A stretch of DNA of 64,000 bases from Chitinophagaceae bacterium (GTDB lineage: Bacteria; Bacteroidota; Bacteroidia; Chitinophagales; Chitinophagaceae): positions 248,001 to 312,000 of the forward strand of contig JAHBTR010000001.1 in assembly GCA_019638475.1 (NCBI GenBank), read 5' to 3'. This document shows positions 8,615 to 16,242 of this stretch, one piece after another (positions within the stretch are counted from its first letter, which is position 1; the number at the start of each line of letters is the position of its first letter). Below the pieces are notes generated by a model. It did not search any database and was not told where the DNA came from. It worked only from the letters and a program-made list of their open reading frames with translations. A program made the translations under genes and the position numbers.

Positions 8615-11600
8615 TTGAAGCATTTACATTATATATGGGTAGTTATATTATTACTGCTGTGTACAGCAGTCAATGCTCAATTTAAAATACCTACCAATAA
8701 AATTTCTACAAAAATTATTGCTAAAGGTGTTGTGCAATTTGAAAATAAAAAAATAGTACCTAATACATTGTATGTAAAAAATTGGGATACTTCTTTTTAT
8801 TCTATCAACTATCAAAGCAATACTTTAACATGGTTAAAACCTACTAATACAGATAGTGTAGAAATTAGTTATCGTTTTTTTAATTTCAGTTTCAACAGCA
8901 ATGAAAAGCGTTTTAATTATGATAGCATCAGAGATAATTTTATTGCAAAACCCATCACTATTCATAAAAAAAATAATGAGGCAGCAGGTGGATTTTTTGG
9001 CAACAATAATGATATAAACTATAATGGAAGTTTTGGAAGAAGTTTAAGTTTTGGCAATAATCAAAGTGCCATGTTTAACTCACAACTTAATTTACAAATT
9101 AATGGAATGCTTGGAGATAGTATAGAAATTTCTGCTGCTATTACTGATAATAATTTACCCATTCAGCCAGATGGTACAACACAACAATTAAATGAGTTTG
9201 ATAAAATTTTACTTCAATTTAAAAAGAAAAATTGGCAAATAGATTTAGGTGATATTGATGTAAGAAGCAACCAATATTATTTTTTACATTTTTATAAAAG
9301 ATTACAAGGTGTATCTTATCAAAAAAGTAGTGCAAATGGTCAAAATAAACTTTCTATAGCAGGTGCAATAGCCAAAGGAAAATTTGTAAGAAATATTTTT
9401 CAAGGATTAGAGGGAAATCAAGGTCCATATAGATTACAAGGCAATAACAATGAATTTTTCTTAATTGTTCTTGCTAATACTGAACGTGTTTTTTTAGATG
9501 GCGAAATGATGCAACGTGGCGAAGACCAAGATTATATTATTAATTACAATACTGCTGAAATTACTTTTACGCCTAAGCATTTAATTACAAAAGATACACG
9601 TATTCAGGTAGAATTTGAAAGTGCCGATAGAAATTATTTGAATTATATGCTGTATGCTGCTGATGAATTTAAGGTAAGCAAAAAATTTACAATAAGTATG
9701 GCAGTGTATAGCAATACTGATGCAAAAAACTCTCCTATTAATCAACAATTAGATGTACAGCAAAAACAATTTTTAGCCAATATTGGCGATAGCATACAAA
9801 ATGCTTATTACCCTTCTGCTATATTAGACAGTTTTTCTACTACAAAAATTTTATATGCTAAAAGAGAAAATCCTGTTAATCCAGCATGGGATAGTATTTA
9901 TGTTTATTCTACACAGGCAGATAGTGCAAAATATTATTTGAATTTTGTAGATGTTGGTTTGAATAAAGGAAATTATGTGCCTTTGTTTAATGCAGCCAAT
10001 GGAAAAGTATATCAATACATTCCTCCTATAAATGGTGTAATGCAAGGAAATTTTGAACCTGCTATTTATTTAGCCACACCAAAAAAACAACAAATTATTA
10101 CACTAAGTGCTTTGTATAATATTAATAAAAATACAACACTAACTACCGATGTAGCTTTGAGTAATTATGACATCAATACTTTTTCATCTAAAAGCAAACA
10201 AGATAATACGGGCTTTGCAGGAAAATTTTTATTGCAAAAAAATGGTACAATAAAAAAACACAAACAATGGTTATCTACTATTGGTTATGAATATGTAGAT
10301 GAAAAATTTAGACCTATTGAAAGGCTTCGTACTGTTGAGTTTTCAAGAGATTGGGGTTTGCCTATTTTAGTAAATTATGCTACAGAACATTTGCCCAAAG
10401 CATCTGTTGAAATAAAAAATAATACCAACAATAATTCAATTCGTTACGACATAAATGGATATATTAGAAATGATGGTTTTAATGCTGTAAGAAATCAATT
10501 AAAGCTGTACAACACTTTTACCAACAACATATACCTACAATTTGATGGGAGCAGAACTGATAATAATACTACGGCTGATAAAGGAAATTTTACCAAACTA
10601 AATATAGAGCTTGCTAAAACTTTTAAAGCCATCAAAAACTATCAAACAGGTATTACTTATAACTTAGAAAGAAATGTACAAAGAAATAATGCATCTGATA
10701 GTTTAACACCTTTAAGTTTTTCATTTGAAAATATTGGAGCATATATAAAAAGTGATGTAAACAAAAACAATCGCTGGGCTTTTCAATATTTTACAAGAAA
10801 AGATGAACTACCCTACTTAAAAAAAATGTTACAAACAGATAGAAGTCATAACTATCATTTATCTCTTGAGCTATTACAAAGTAAGCATCATAAGTTTAAG
10901 TTTAGTGTTACTTATAGAGAGTTAATCATCAACAATAGTTTTCTTACCAACTTAAAAGCAGATAAAACTTTATTAGGCAGAGCAGAATATTTAATTAATG
11001 AATGGAATGGTTTTATAACAGGTACAACTTTGTATGAACTTGGTACAGGGCAAGAACAAAAAAGAGATTTTTCTTATATAGAAGTACCAGCAGGAAGAGG
11101 TGAATATGCTTGGATAGATTATAATGGTGATGGCATAGCACAATTAAACGAGTTTGAAATAGCTCTTTATCCAGACCAAGCAAAATATATTCGTATTTAC
11201 ACACCTACCAACGAATTTATTAAAGCTGCTTACATTCAGTTTAACTATACTATCAATATTAATCCAAAAGCATTATTACCTAATACAAAACCTAATACAT
11301 GGAATCATTTTGTATCAAAATTTATGTTGCAATCTTCTTTACAAGTCAATAAAAAAACAATGAATACTGGTAGCCCATTATTTAACCCTTTTAAAGACAA
11401 TATTGCAGATACTTCATTAATCAGTTTACAACAAAATACAACCAATACAATTTCATTCAATCGCTTTAGTAGCAAATGGGGTGCTGATATTGCTCATATA
11501 AATTATACAGCAAAAGCATTATTAACTTATGGCTTTGAAAGCAGACAAAGAAATGAATGGTCATTAAGAACAAGAATAAATATTAAAAAGCAATACACTT

Positions 11601-12073
11601 TTGAATTAATCAATAAACTAAGTACTACTACTTTATCTACTCCTCAATTTAATAATAGAAATTATGCCATTCATAGTTTTAGCATAGAACCAAAACTTAC
11701 TTATACTTATTTAACCAAGTATAGATTGCAACTTTCTTATTTATACACCAATAAACAAAATGACATTGTATATGGAGGTGAAAAATCTATCAACAATATT
11801 ATTAATGCAGAAGCAAAAATGAATGTGCTAAACAATACAAGTTTGCTAACAAAATTTAGCATCAACAATATTAGTTATACTGGCAATATAGGCACTACTG
11901 TAAGTTATATGATGTTAGATGCACTACTACCTGGTAAAAATTATTTATGGGCTGTAGAACTTACCAAACGTTTGGGTAATAATTTAGAATTGACTATAAA
12001 CTATGAAGGTCGTAAGCCTGCTAATACACATATTATACATTTAGGTAGAGCTGGTATAAAAGCATTGTTATAA
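8615..12073 (+). CDS. Large surface/outer-membrane protein with SprA-like sections
   Basis: 1152 residues. The TTG at 8615 is taken as start because a clean signal peptide follows at once (YIWVVILLLLCTAVNA, then Q). Residues ~130-360 include LNLQINGMLGDSIEIS, WQIDLGDIDVRSNQYYF, GPYRLQGNNNEFFLIVL and DYIINYNTAEITFTPKHL, which read like the repeated sections of SprA, the outer-membrane channel of type IX secretion. It is much shorter than SprA, so it is probably a paralogous family. DYNGDGIAQLNE at residues 835-846 fits an EF-hand calcium loop. The remainder is rich in alternating aromatic/polar strands, suggesting beta-barrel or beta-rich surface structure. Exact function is unknown. Confidence 0.65.
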   Translation: MKHLHYIWVVILLLLCTAVNAQFKIPTNKISTKIIAKGVVQFENKKIVPNTLYVKNWDTSFYSINYQSNTLTWLKPTNTDSVEISYRFFNFSFNSNEKRFNYDSIRDNFIAKPITIHKKNNEAAGGFFGNNNDINYNGSFGRSLSFGNNQSAMFNSQLNLQINGMLGDSIEISAAITDNNLPIQPDGTTQQLNEFDKILLQFKKKNWQIDLGDIDVRSNQYYFLHFYKRLQGVSYQKSSANGQNKLSIAGAIAKGKFVRNIFQGLEGNQGPYRLQGNNNEFFLIVLANTERVFLDGEMMQRGEDQDYIINYNTAEITFTPKHLITKDTRIQVEFESADRNYLNYMLYAADEFKVSKKFTISMAVYSNTDAKNSPINQQLDVQQKQFLANIGDSIQNAYYPSAILDSFSTTKILYAKRENPVNPAWDSIYVYSTQADSAKYYLNFVDVGLNKGNYVPLFNAANGKVYQYIPPINGVMQGNFEPAIYLATPKKQQIITLSALYNINKNTTLTTDVALSNYDINTFSSKSKQDNTGFAGKFLLQKNGTIKKHKQWLSTIGYEYVDEKFRPIERLRTVEFSRDWGLPILVNYATEHLPKASVEIKNNTNNNSIRYDINGYIRNDGFNAVRNQLKLYNTFTNNIYLQFDGSRTDNNTTADKGNFTKLNIELAKTFKAIKNYQTGITYNLERNVQRNNASDSLTPLSFSFENIGAYIKSDVNKNNRWAFQYFTRKDELPYLKKMLQTDRSHNYHLSLELLQSKHHKFKFSVTYRELIINNSFLTNLKADKTLLGRAEYLINEWNGFITGTTLYELGTGQEQKRDFSYIEVPAGRGEYAWIDYNGDGIAQLNEFEIALYPDQAKYIRIYTPTNEFIKAAYIQFNYTININPKALLPNTKPNTWNHFVSKFMLQSSLQVNKKTMNTGSPLFNPFKDNIADTSLISLQQNTTNTISFNRFSSKWGADIAHINYTAKALLTYGFESRQRNEWSLRTRINIKKQYTFELINKLSTTTLSTPQFNNRNYAIHSFSIEPKLTYTYLTKYRLQLSYLYTNKQNDIVYGGEKSINNIINAEAKMNVLNNTSLLTKFSINNISYTGNIGTTVSYMMLDALLPGKNYLWAVELTKRLGNNLELTINYEGRKPANTHIIHLGRAGIKALL

Positions 12074-12082
12074 AATAAAAAA

Positions 12083-12105
12083 AGGTCTGATGCTTCATCA
12101 GACCT
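12083..12105 (-). terminator. Rho-independent terminator of the candidate small RNA
   Basis: A 10-bp perfect stem (AGGTCTGATG / CATCAGACCT) with a three-base loop. It is followed by seven T on the minus strand only; on the plus strand there is no T-run, so it does not serve the upstream surface-protein gene. Confidence 0.8.
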
Positions 12106-12413
12106 GGTTGAGATTAAACCTGGTCTTTAGGAATTCCAGGAATGTTGGACTCTCTGGTTTTTTCGGTTTAGAATATTGGTTTTTGTTTCTTGTAATTTAG
12201 GCTACAAGTACCTTGGCTTTTCACTGATTGGGTATTCAAAAACGGGCTTTAGCTTTTCTTTGGATTCTTGGATTGTTCTAAAGTCTTTTAATACACAGGG
12301 TTTGTTGTTTTGTTTTCTTAGGTATCAGATTTTGTTGTTGTTGTTCGGATTTTCTGCTACTTATTTTTCTTGGATATTTGATTCAAAACTGAATAACCCT
12401 TTATATCAAATTG
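12083..12413 (-). ncRNA. Candidate small RNA of about 330 nt, family not recognised
   Basis: On the minus strand a good Bacteroidota promoter (12420-12451) is followed by ~330 bases without a single ATG until the terminator hairpin, so a protein product is unlikely. The RNA is A/C-rich and poorly structured in the middle. Near the 3' end (plus coordinates 12101-12125) it can form a hairpin with arms GACCAGGTT and AACCAGGTC. That hairpin competes with the terminator stem for five bases. I do not recognise 6S, tmRNA, RNase P or SRP RNA motifs. The start position is inferred from the promoter only. Confidence 0.5.
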
Positions 12414-12419
12414 ACAACA

Positions 12420-12451
12420 CAAAAATATACACAGGTTATGCACTGTACAAG
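12420..12451 (-). promoter_or_regulatory. Promoter of the candidate small RNA
   Basis: Minus strand reads CTTG, about 20 bases, then TATTTTTG (plus 12420-12427). This matches the TTG-N19/20-TAnnTTTG Bacteroidota promoter. No protein gene on this strand follows. Confidence 0.6.
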
Positions 12452-12473
12452 AGCAAAACTGCCCTTTTTTAGG

Positions 12474-12830
12474 TATTCAGTAAAGTGCAGCTTTATAGGA
12501 AAACTAATATTATAAGTATCGTATTTTTCCTATTGATTGTATAGTAAATCTTTTATTTTACACCTTAACCAACACAAAAAAGAGAACTCCTCACCTACTA
12601 ATAATAAGCTATGGAAGAATTTTTTGGGGGAGAAAAAATTTATTTTTCTATTCTTTCATTTTTCAGATTTAGCATTTTTATAGTATTCTTTTTGTTACTT
12701 TTTTGTTTGTCAAAAAAATAAACAAACAAAATACCTCTCCATGTAAAACTAAAGGCTTTTTATACCTCGTGTAACCTTTTCAATTCTCATTTACTCTAAT
12801 CAGGTATTAACAATTAAAAAAAATAATACA
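12474..12830. other. Intergenic, A+T-rich, no gene seen
   Basis: This stretch carries the upstream region of the lipoprotein gene. The only structure noticed is a 9-bp inverted repeat TTTGTTTGT / ACAAACAAA at 12702-12730 with an 11-base spacer. It could be an operator or a weak hairpin. No convincing open reading frame or TAnnTTTG box directed at the downstream gene was found. Confidence 0.5.
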
Positions 12831-13490
12831 ATGAAAAGTTTAATTAAAACACAATCAAAAATCAAAACAGTTATTTTATTAATGGTAGCCTTTTTTGCTC
12901 TTTCAATGCAAAGTTGTAATAAAGATGGTGCTACAGTTGACCCAACAAGTAGTGCAGCATTTAGACAGTTTGGAGATGCAATGCATAAACTTTGGGCAGA
13001 CCACATGCAATACACCTACCTTACAGTTGACGCATTCTTCAATAATAACACAGCATTGAATGCACAATTAACAAGACTTCTGAAAAATCAAGAAGATATT
13101 GGGGCTGCTATAGTTCCCTATTATGGGCAAGCAGCAGGAGACCAATTAACAGTATTGCTAAAAGGGCACATAAATGGAGCAGTTCCTGTACTAACAGCAG
13201 CTAAAAATGGAGACCAAACAGCTTTAGATGCTGCAGTTGCAGCTTGGCGAGTAAATGGAAAAGAAATAGCCGATTTCTTATCAGCAGCAAATCCCGAAAA
13301 TTGGGAACAATCACACATGAGAATACACATGGATGACCATTTAACAAAAACAATTGCCTATTCAGTAAGCCTTCTTCAAACAGATTATGCACAAGCTTCT
13401 ATTAATTATGATGCTGCATTCTCCGATATGATGCACTTTGCAGACCAATTAGCTGTTGGCATTGCAAAACAATTCCCCAATAAATTTTAG
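12831..13490 (+). CDS. Predicted helical lipoprotein, unknown function
   Basis: 219 residues. A lipoprotein signal is clear (FFALSMQSC, lipid Cys near residue 29). The mature part is predicted all-helical and has conserved-looking metal-ligand types at regular points: KLWADHMQYTYLTVDAF, GHINGAVPVL, and SHMRIHMDDHLTKT, then a final MMHFADQLA helix. This resembles a four-helix, ferritin- or hemerythrin-like bundle, but no named family can be assigned with confidence. It is followed 29 bases later by a DoxX-like membrane gene on the same strand, so the two are probably cotranscribed and may act together at the envelope. Confidence 0.7.
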   Translation: MKSLIKTQSKIKTVILLMVAFFALSMQSCNKDGATVDPTSSAAFRQFGDAMHKLWADHMQYTYLTVDAFFNNNTALNAQLTRLLKNQEDIGAAIVPYYGQAAGDQLTVLLKGHINGAVPVLTAAKNGDQTALDAAVAAWRVNGKEIADFLSAANPENWEQSHMRIHMDDHLTKTIAYSVSLLQTDYAQASINYDAAFSDMMHFADQLAVGIAKQFPNKF

Positions 13491-13519
13491 TAAAAACAAT
13501 ACTCTAAAAAAAAATAAAA

Positions 13520-13903
13520 ATGGAAAGTAAAATAAAAAATCAGTCGCTAACACAAATGTTCAACCTATTAAAATACACTTTTGGAATTGTACCAATAGTT
13601 GCAGGTGCAGATAAATTCACTAATCTACTAACCCATTGGGAACAATACATTAACCCATCAATTGCAAATCTTTTACCATTTTCAGCTTCAGTTTTTATGA
13701 TGGTTGTGGGTATAATTGAAATTATAGCTGGTATTATTGTGCTGAAAAAAGCCGAAATTGGAGGTTATATTGTAGCTGGATGGTTAACAGTTATTGCACT
13801 CACATTACTAATTGGTTTTAACTATGTAGATGTAGCAGTTCGTGACCTTGTAATGGCTATCTCAGCACTTTCAATGGCAAGAATTTCTAAAATTGTAGAA
13901 TGA
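13520..13903 (+). CDS. DoxX-like small membrane protein
   Basis: 127 residues with four predicted membrane helices (FGIVPIVAGADKF, SASVFMMVVGIIEIIAGIIV, GGYIVAGWLTVIALTLLIGF, and a short final helix). The arrangement GIVPIVAGADKFTNLLTHW resembles the DoxX/DoxD-like fold often seen as small envelope redox-linked membrane proteins in Bacteroidota. Function in this organism is unknown. It is the second gene of a probable two-gene operon with the helical lipoprotein upstream. A 42-bp palindrome lies 54 bases beyond its TGA stop, which also shows that TGA is a normal stop codon here. Confidence 0.65.
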   Translation: MESKIKNQSLTQMFNLLKYTFGIVPIVAGADKFTNLLTHWEQYINPSIANLLPFSASVFMMVVGIIEIIAGIIVLKKAEIGGYIVAGWLTVIALTLLIGFNYVDVAVRDLVMAISALSMARISKIVE

Positions 13904-13957
13904 TAATAAAATAAGTTGAACAATTAGCAGGGGTTGAGATTATCAATCCTTTAAGAA

Positions 13958-13999
13958 AAGCAAAATCGCTTTACAAAATTTTGTAAAGCGATTTTGCTT
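13958..13999. repeat. Perfect 42-bp palindrome with no spacer
   Basis: Arms of 21 bases meet directly at 13978/13979 (arm core aagcaaaatcgctttacaaa). It can extrude as a cruciform or fold as a long RNA hairpin ending the DoxX transcript. The flanks lack a strong T-run on either side. Confidence 0.95.
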
Positions 14000-14179
14000 C
14001 ATCTGAGTATCATTAGATTGCGTTTTTTAGTTTTTCATAAAGTCTTTAAAAACCACAACCCACGAGCATAAGAAAAGTTAGACAATATAATAGACGAATT
14101 TGAAAGTGTGCTGAAAAAATATTTTGATGATAGTAGTATTAGTATTGATTATGAATAAATATTTTTCTTTGAAATTTTG
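14000..14179. other. Intergenic with a possible gene remnant
   Basis: Bases 14072-14158 on the plus strand read as a 28-codon open stretch without a start, ending ...EFESVLKKYFDD...DYE and a TAA. The amino-acid composition looks protein-like. An in-frame TAA at 14069 separates it from an uninspiring upstream frame. It may be the eroded 3' end of a lost gene. Confidence 0.25.
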
Positions 14180-14191
14180 TATATTTGTACA
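14180..14191 (+). promoter_or_regulatory. -7 box and likely operator of toxin-antitoxin pair 1
   Basis: TATATTTG matches the -7 consensus and runs into the palindrome TTTGTACAAA. The same TATATTTGTACA recurs before the other two toxin-antitoxin pairs of the window. The antitoxin ATG follows 12 bases after this element. Confidence 0.6.
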
Positions 14192-14203
14192 AACATTACA
14201 ACT

Positions 14204-14377
14204 ATGCAAACCGCAACAATAAAAAAACTTACACCTGCAGCAGCTTTAAGGGTAAAGTTGCAAAAGAAAGGCGTTGAGGCACACAATAAACACATGAAAA
14301 AGGTAGGCAGCTTAATTACAACTGTTTTTGAAAACATTAGCATTACTGAACACAGAAAAACAGCATGGAAAAAATAG
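14204..14377 (+). CDS. Small basic protein, probable antitoxin of VapBC-like pair 1
   Basis: 57 residues, lysine-rich (IKKLTPAAALRVKLQKKG, HNKHMKKVGS). It has no recognisable DNA-binding fold, but position and size fit an antitoxin: it overlaps by 13 bases the start of a PIN-domain gene. The ATG at 14204 is chosen. An upstream TTG in frame would lie in the -7 box and is shared with the second pair only because the promoter is shared. The first residues MQT match those of the antitoxin-like protein at 15480. Autoregulation through the TTTGTACAAA palindrome is likely but inferred. Confidence 0.6.
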   Translation: MQTATIKKLTPAAALRVKLQKKGVEAHNKHMKKVGSLITTVFENISITEHRKTAWKK

Positions 14378-14793
14378 CCTTATTAGACACAGATTTTGCA
14401 TTTGAGTATTATAACAATAATTACAATGCTATACAAGCTATTGCCTCTCAAAACTTTTCTTTCATTGTATTATCTGCAATAACTGTTTCAGAAATAATAC
14501 GTGCTTGTAAAGACAAACGTACTCTTCAAAAATCTATTCAATTACTTTCGGGAGATGAATTTTTATTTGTAAATGAAACTATTTCACAAAAAAGTTTACA
14601 GTTATTACAGCAGTATTCTTTAAGCCACAATTTAGATATTTCCGATTCTTTAATTGCAGCTACTGCAATTTATTATAATTTATACTTAGCCACCTGCAAC
14701 ACCAAGCATTTTTCGTACATACCGGGCTTAAAAATCATCAACCACACAGTACAGCCAAAACGTAAAGGCGGCGGCTTATTTGGTTTGTTTTAA
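14365..14793 (+). CDS. PIN domain protein, VapC-like toxin of pair 1
   Basis: 142 residues with the PIN ribonuclease signature: Asp in ALLDTDF near residue 8, Glu in ITVSEIIRA near 43, Asp in LDISDSLIAATA, and the TCNTKHF segment near the end. These acidic residues bind Mg or Mn in VapC-type toxins that cut RNA. The C-terminal tail PKRKGGGLFGLF is an unusual basic, glycine-rich extension. It starts inside the preceding small gene, a typical translational coupling for toxin-antitoxin pairs. RNA target unknown. Confidence 0.82.
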   Translation: MEKIALLDTDFAFEYYNNNYNAIQAIASQNFSFIVLSAITVSEIIRACKDKRTLQKSIQLLSGDEFLFVNETISQKSLQLLQQYSLSHNLDISDSLIAATAIYYNLYLATCNTKHFSYIPGLKIINHTVQPKRKGGGLFGLF

Positions 14794-14878
14794 CTTTTCT
14801 TTTTAAAACTATTTACCCTACTCTTGTATTGACATCAAAATACAATGGAAATTCAATTAACAAATCAATTAAAAATAA

Positions 14879-14964
14879 GGCAGGCGTTCGGTTGCAAGTA
14901 CCGTGCTTCACTACTTCATTGTAGTTTGGTGTCAGCGACCTGCCGTTTTTATTATTATGACACC
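14879..14964 (+). promoter_or_regulatory. Structured RNA element ahead of a small gene; terminator-like
   Basis: GGCAGG (14879-14884) pairs with CCTGCC (14939-14944) and is followed by five T. Inside, CGGT/ACCG and ACTAC/GTAGT can form two more hairpins, giving a three-way junction. In addition, GGTGTCA (14928-14934) is perfectly complementary to TGACACC (14958-14964), which covers the start codon of the next gene. It may end transcription of the toxin pair, control translation of the next gene, or both. This was read by eye and not folded by program. Confidence 0.5.
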
Positions 14965-15184
14965 AAAAAAAGCAAAAGCCCTTGCGAGCTCACAAAGCAG
15001 TAAGGCAGCAACACAAGGAAAAGAAACAGTTGCTATTATTGTAAACAAGGAAGATGTCCCCAAAATTGCAGAGGCACTCCGCAGCGTTATTTTACGCCAC
15101 TACATTGTAGAAGAAGCCATTAACAGCCATCAAGACCTAAAGCAGCTGGACAGCCTCTATTACGAAGTAATATCTAATTTTTAA
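14957..15184 (+). CDS. Small unknown protein, 75 residues
   Basis: Starts with a Lys/Ala/Ser-rich, probably disordered stretch (TPKKAKALASSQSSKAATQ), then a compact part with ETVAIIVNKEDVPKIAEAL and a helix ending HQDLKQLDSLYYEV. I do not recognise a family. The ATG at 14957 is chosen over a GTG at 14903 because the latter would run through the structured RNA element. It lies between two toxin-antitoxin pairs and only 18 bases before another tiny gene, so the two probably form a unit. Confidence 0.5.
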   Translation: MTPKKAKALASSQSSKAATQGKETVAIIVNKEDVPKIAEALRSVILRHYIVEEAINSHQDLKQLDSLYYEVISNF

Positions 15185-15202
15185 ACCATTAAAATTTAAG
15201 TT

Positions 15203-15409
15203 ATGAAATTTCCAATTAATAAAATGATTTCACACAAGGACTGTAAACCAATCTGTGTACACTACCAAACGGAAGATGAATTATTACTCACCATTGAAGA
15301 GCTAAAACATAATGTAAAAAGATTAAGAGATGATGTTGATTGTTCAGATAAGGATATAAGGGGTTTATCTAAAGAGGTTTATCAAAAAAAACGTTGGTGG
15401 AAATTCTAA
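15203..15409 (+). CDS. Small unknown protein, 68 residues, coiled-coil-like
   Basis: The middle (EDELLLTIEELKHNVKRLRD) is a likely coiled coil, flanked by a Cys/His-containing start (SHKDCKPICVHYQ) and a basic aromatic end (YQKKRWWKF). No family is recognised. It sits 18 bases after the previous small gene and is closed by a strong terminator, supporting a real two-gene transcript. Coding status rests on context and composition only. Confidence 0.5.
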   Translation: MKFPINKMISHKDCKPICVHYQTEDELLLTIEELKHNVKRLRDDVDCSDKDIRGLSKEVYQKKRWWKF

Positions 15410-15428
15410 ATTATAACACACATTGCAA

Positions 15429-15452
15429 CCCCGAAAAATTTCGGGGTTTTTT
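15429..15452 (+). terminator. Rho-independent terminator after small-gene pair
   Basis: An 8-bp stem CCCCGAAA / TTTCGGGG with a two-base AA centre, followed by six T. It separates the small genes from the promoter of toxin-antitoxin pair 2. Confidence 0.88.
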
Positions 15453-15455
15453 ATG

Positions 15456-15467
15456 TATATTTGTACA
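15456..15467 (+). promoter_or_regulatory. -7 box and likely operator of toxin-antitoxin pair 2
   Basis: TATATTTGTACA, with the TTTGTACAAA palindrome. It is part of a ~34-base stretch differing by one base from the leader of pair 1, running through to the ATG and first codons. Confidence 0.6.
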
Positions 15468-15479
15468 AACATTACAGCT

Positions 15480-15659
15480 ATGCAAACAGTAGTAAGAAAA
15501 GCAAACAATACCACTCCTAAAAAATTGGTTGTAAAAAAAGCAACTGCAAAAAAAGCAGCTAATGGTAAAAGAATATCAAACTACCCTAAAGGTAGCTACG
15601 AAGCATTGGTTGCTGCTGCCAATTATGCAAGGAAAAAGAATTTAAAAAGTTATAGCTAA
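15480..15659 (+). CDS. Small basic protein, probable antitoxin of VapBC pair 2
   Basis: 59 residues, very rich in Lys and Ala in the first half (TPKKLVVKKATAKKAANGKR), with a short C-terminal part YEALVAAANYARKKNLKSY. The ATG at 15480 is chosen. Its stop overlaps the toxin start by one base (TAATG), the standard antitoxin-toxin spacing. It has no clear ribbon-helix-helix or AbrB motif, so the class of antitoxin is not known. Confidence 0.6.
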   Translation: MQTVVRKANNTTPKKLVVKKATAKKAANGKRISNYPKGSYEALVAAANYARKKNLKSYS

Positions 15660-16051
15660 TGAAAGTAGTAATGCTTGATACTAATGTTGTAATAGATATT
15701 TTTAGAAACCGAACTGCTGCATTTGAAAAATTAAAAGAATTTAATGGTTACACTTTTCTTATAAGTCATTTAGTTTGTGTTGAATTTATGGTGGGTATGC
15801 AAATCCGTGAAAAGAAAGACGGACGTAAATTTTTAAATGAATTTGTTATAAAAACATACAATGAAGCTGCACAAAAACAAGCTAACAAATACACAGATAT
15901 TTATTTTGTAGGTCGTGAAAATAAACCAATAGACCTAATGATTGCTGCACACGCCAAAGCGTTAAAACTCCCTATTATTACAAATAATGCCAAAGACTTT
16001 ATTTTTACAGGATTGAAAGTTTACCACTATTCCAAGTCATTTTGGATTTAA
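15659..16051 (+). CDS. PIN domain protein, VapC-like toxin of pair 2
   Basis: 130 residues with all PIN hallmarks: MLDTNVVIDIF near residue 5, Glu in LVCVEFMVGM near 43, Asp in PIDLMIAAHAKAL, and ITNNAKDF near the end. It is closer to classical VapC than the toxin of pair 1. It probably acts as an endoribonuclease held in check by the small protein directly upstream. A terminator follows 20 bases after the stop, so the pair is a self-contained transcript. Confidence 0.88.
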   Translation: MKVVMLDTNVVIDIFRNRTAAFEKLKEFNGYTFLISHLVCVEFMVGMQIREKKDGRKFLNEFVIKTYNEAAQKQANKYTDIYFVGRENKPIDLMIAAHAKALKLPIITNNAKDFIFTGLKVYHYSKSFWI

Positions 16052-16070
16052 CTTTCTCTATAAAACATTA

Positions 16071-16097
16071 AGCAGCCCACAAGCTGCTATTTTTTTT
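16071..16097 (+). terminator. Rho-independent terminator of toxin-antitoxin pair 2
   Basis: A 6-bp stem AGCAGC / GCTGCT with a six-base loop, followed by A and eight T. Confidence 0.8.
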
Positions 16098-16242
16098 GTC
16101 TTTCCTACTACTCACTAACCCATAGTTTTACTACACATATACCTCTAAAACTATTGAAAACAGCTGATTACACAATATCGGTACAAAAACATTTTTCATC
16201 TTCACACTCACAAAAATTATTCAAAAACAAAAAAAATTATTT

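Noticed and set aside
12176..12472. 98-residue frame on the plus strand in the surface-protein/lipoprotein gap
   Set aside because: Very rich in Phe, Leu and Ser from T-rich DNA, no family signals, and it lies opposite a better supported minus-strand transcript.
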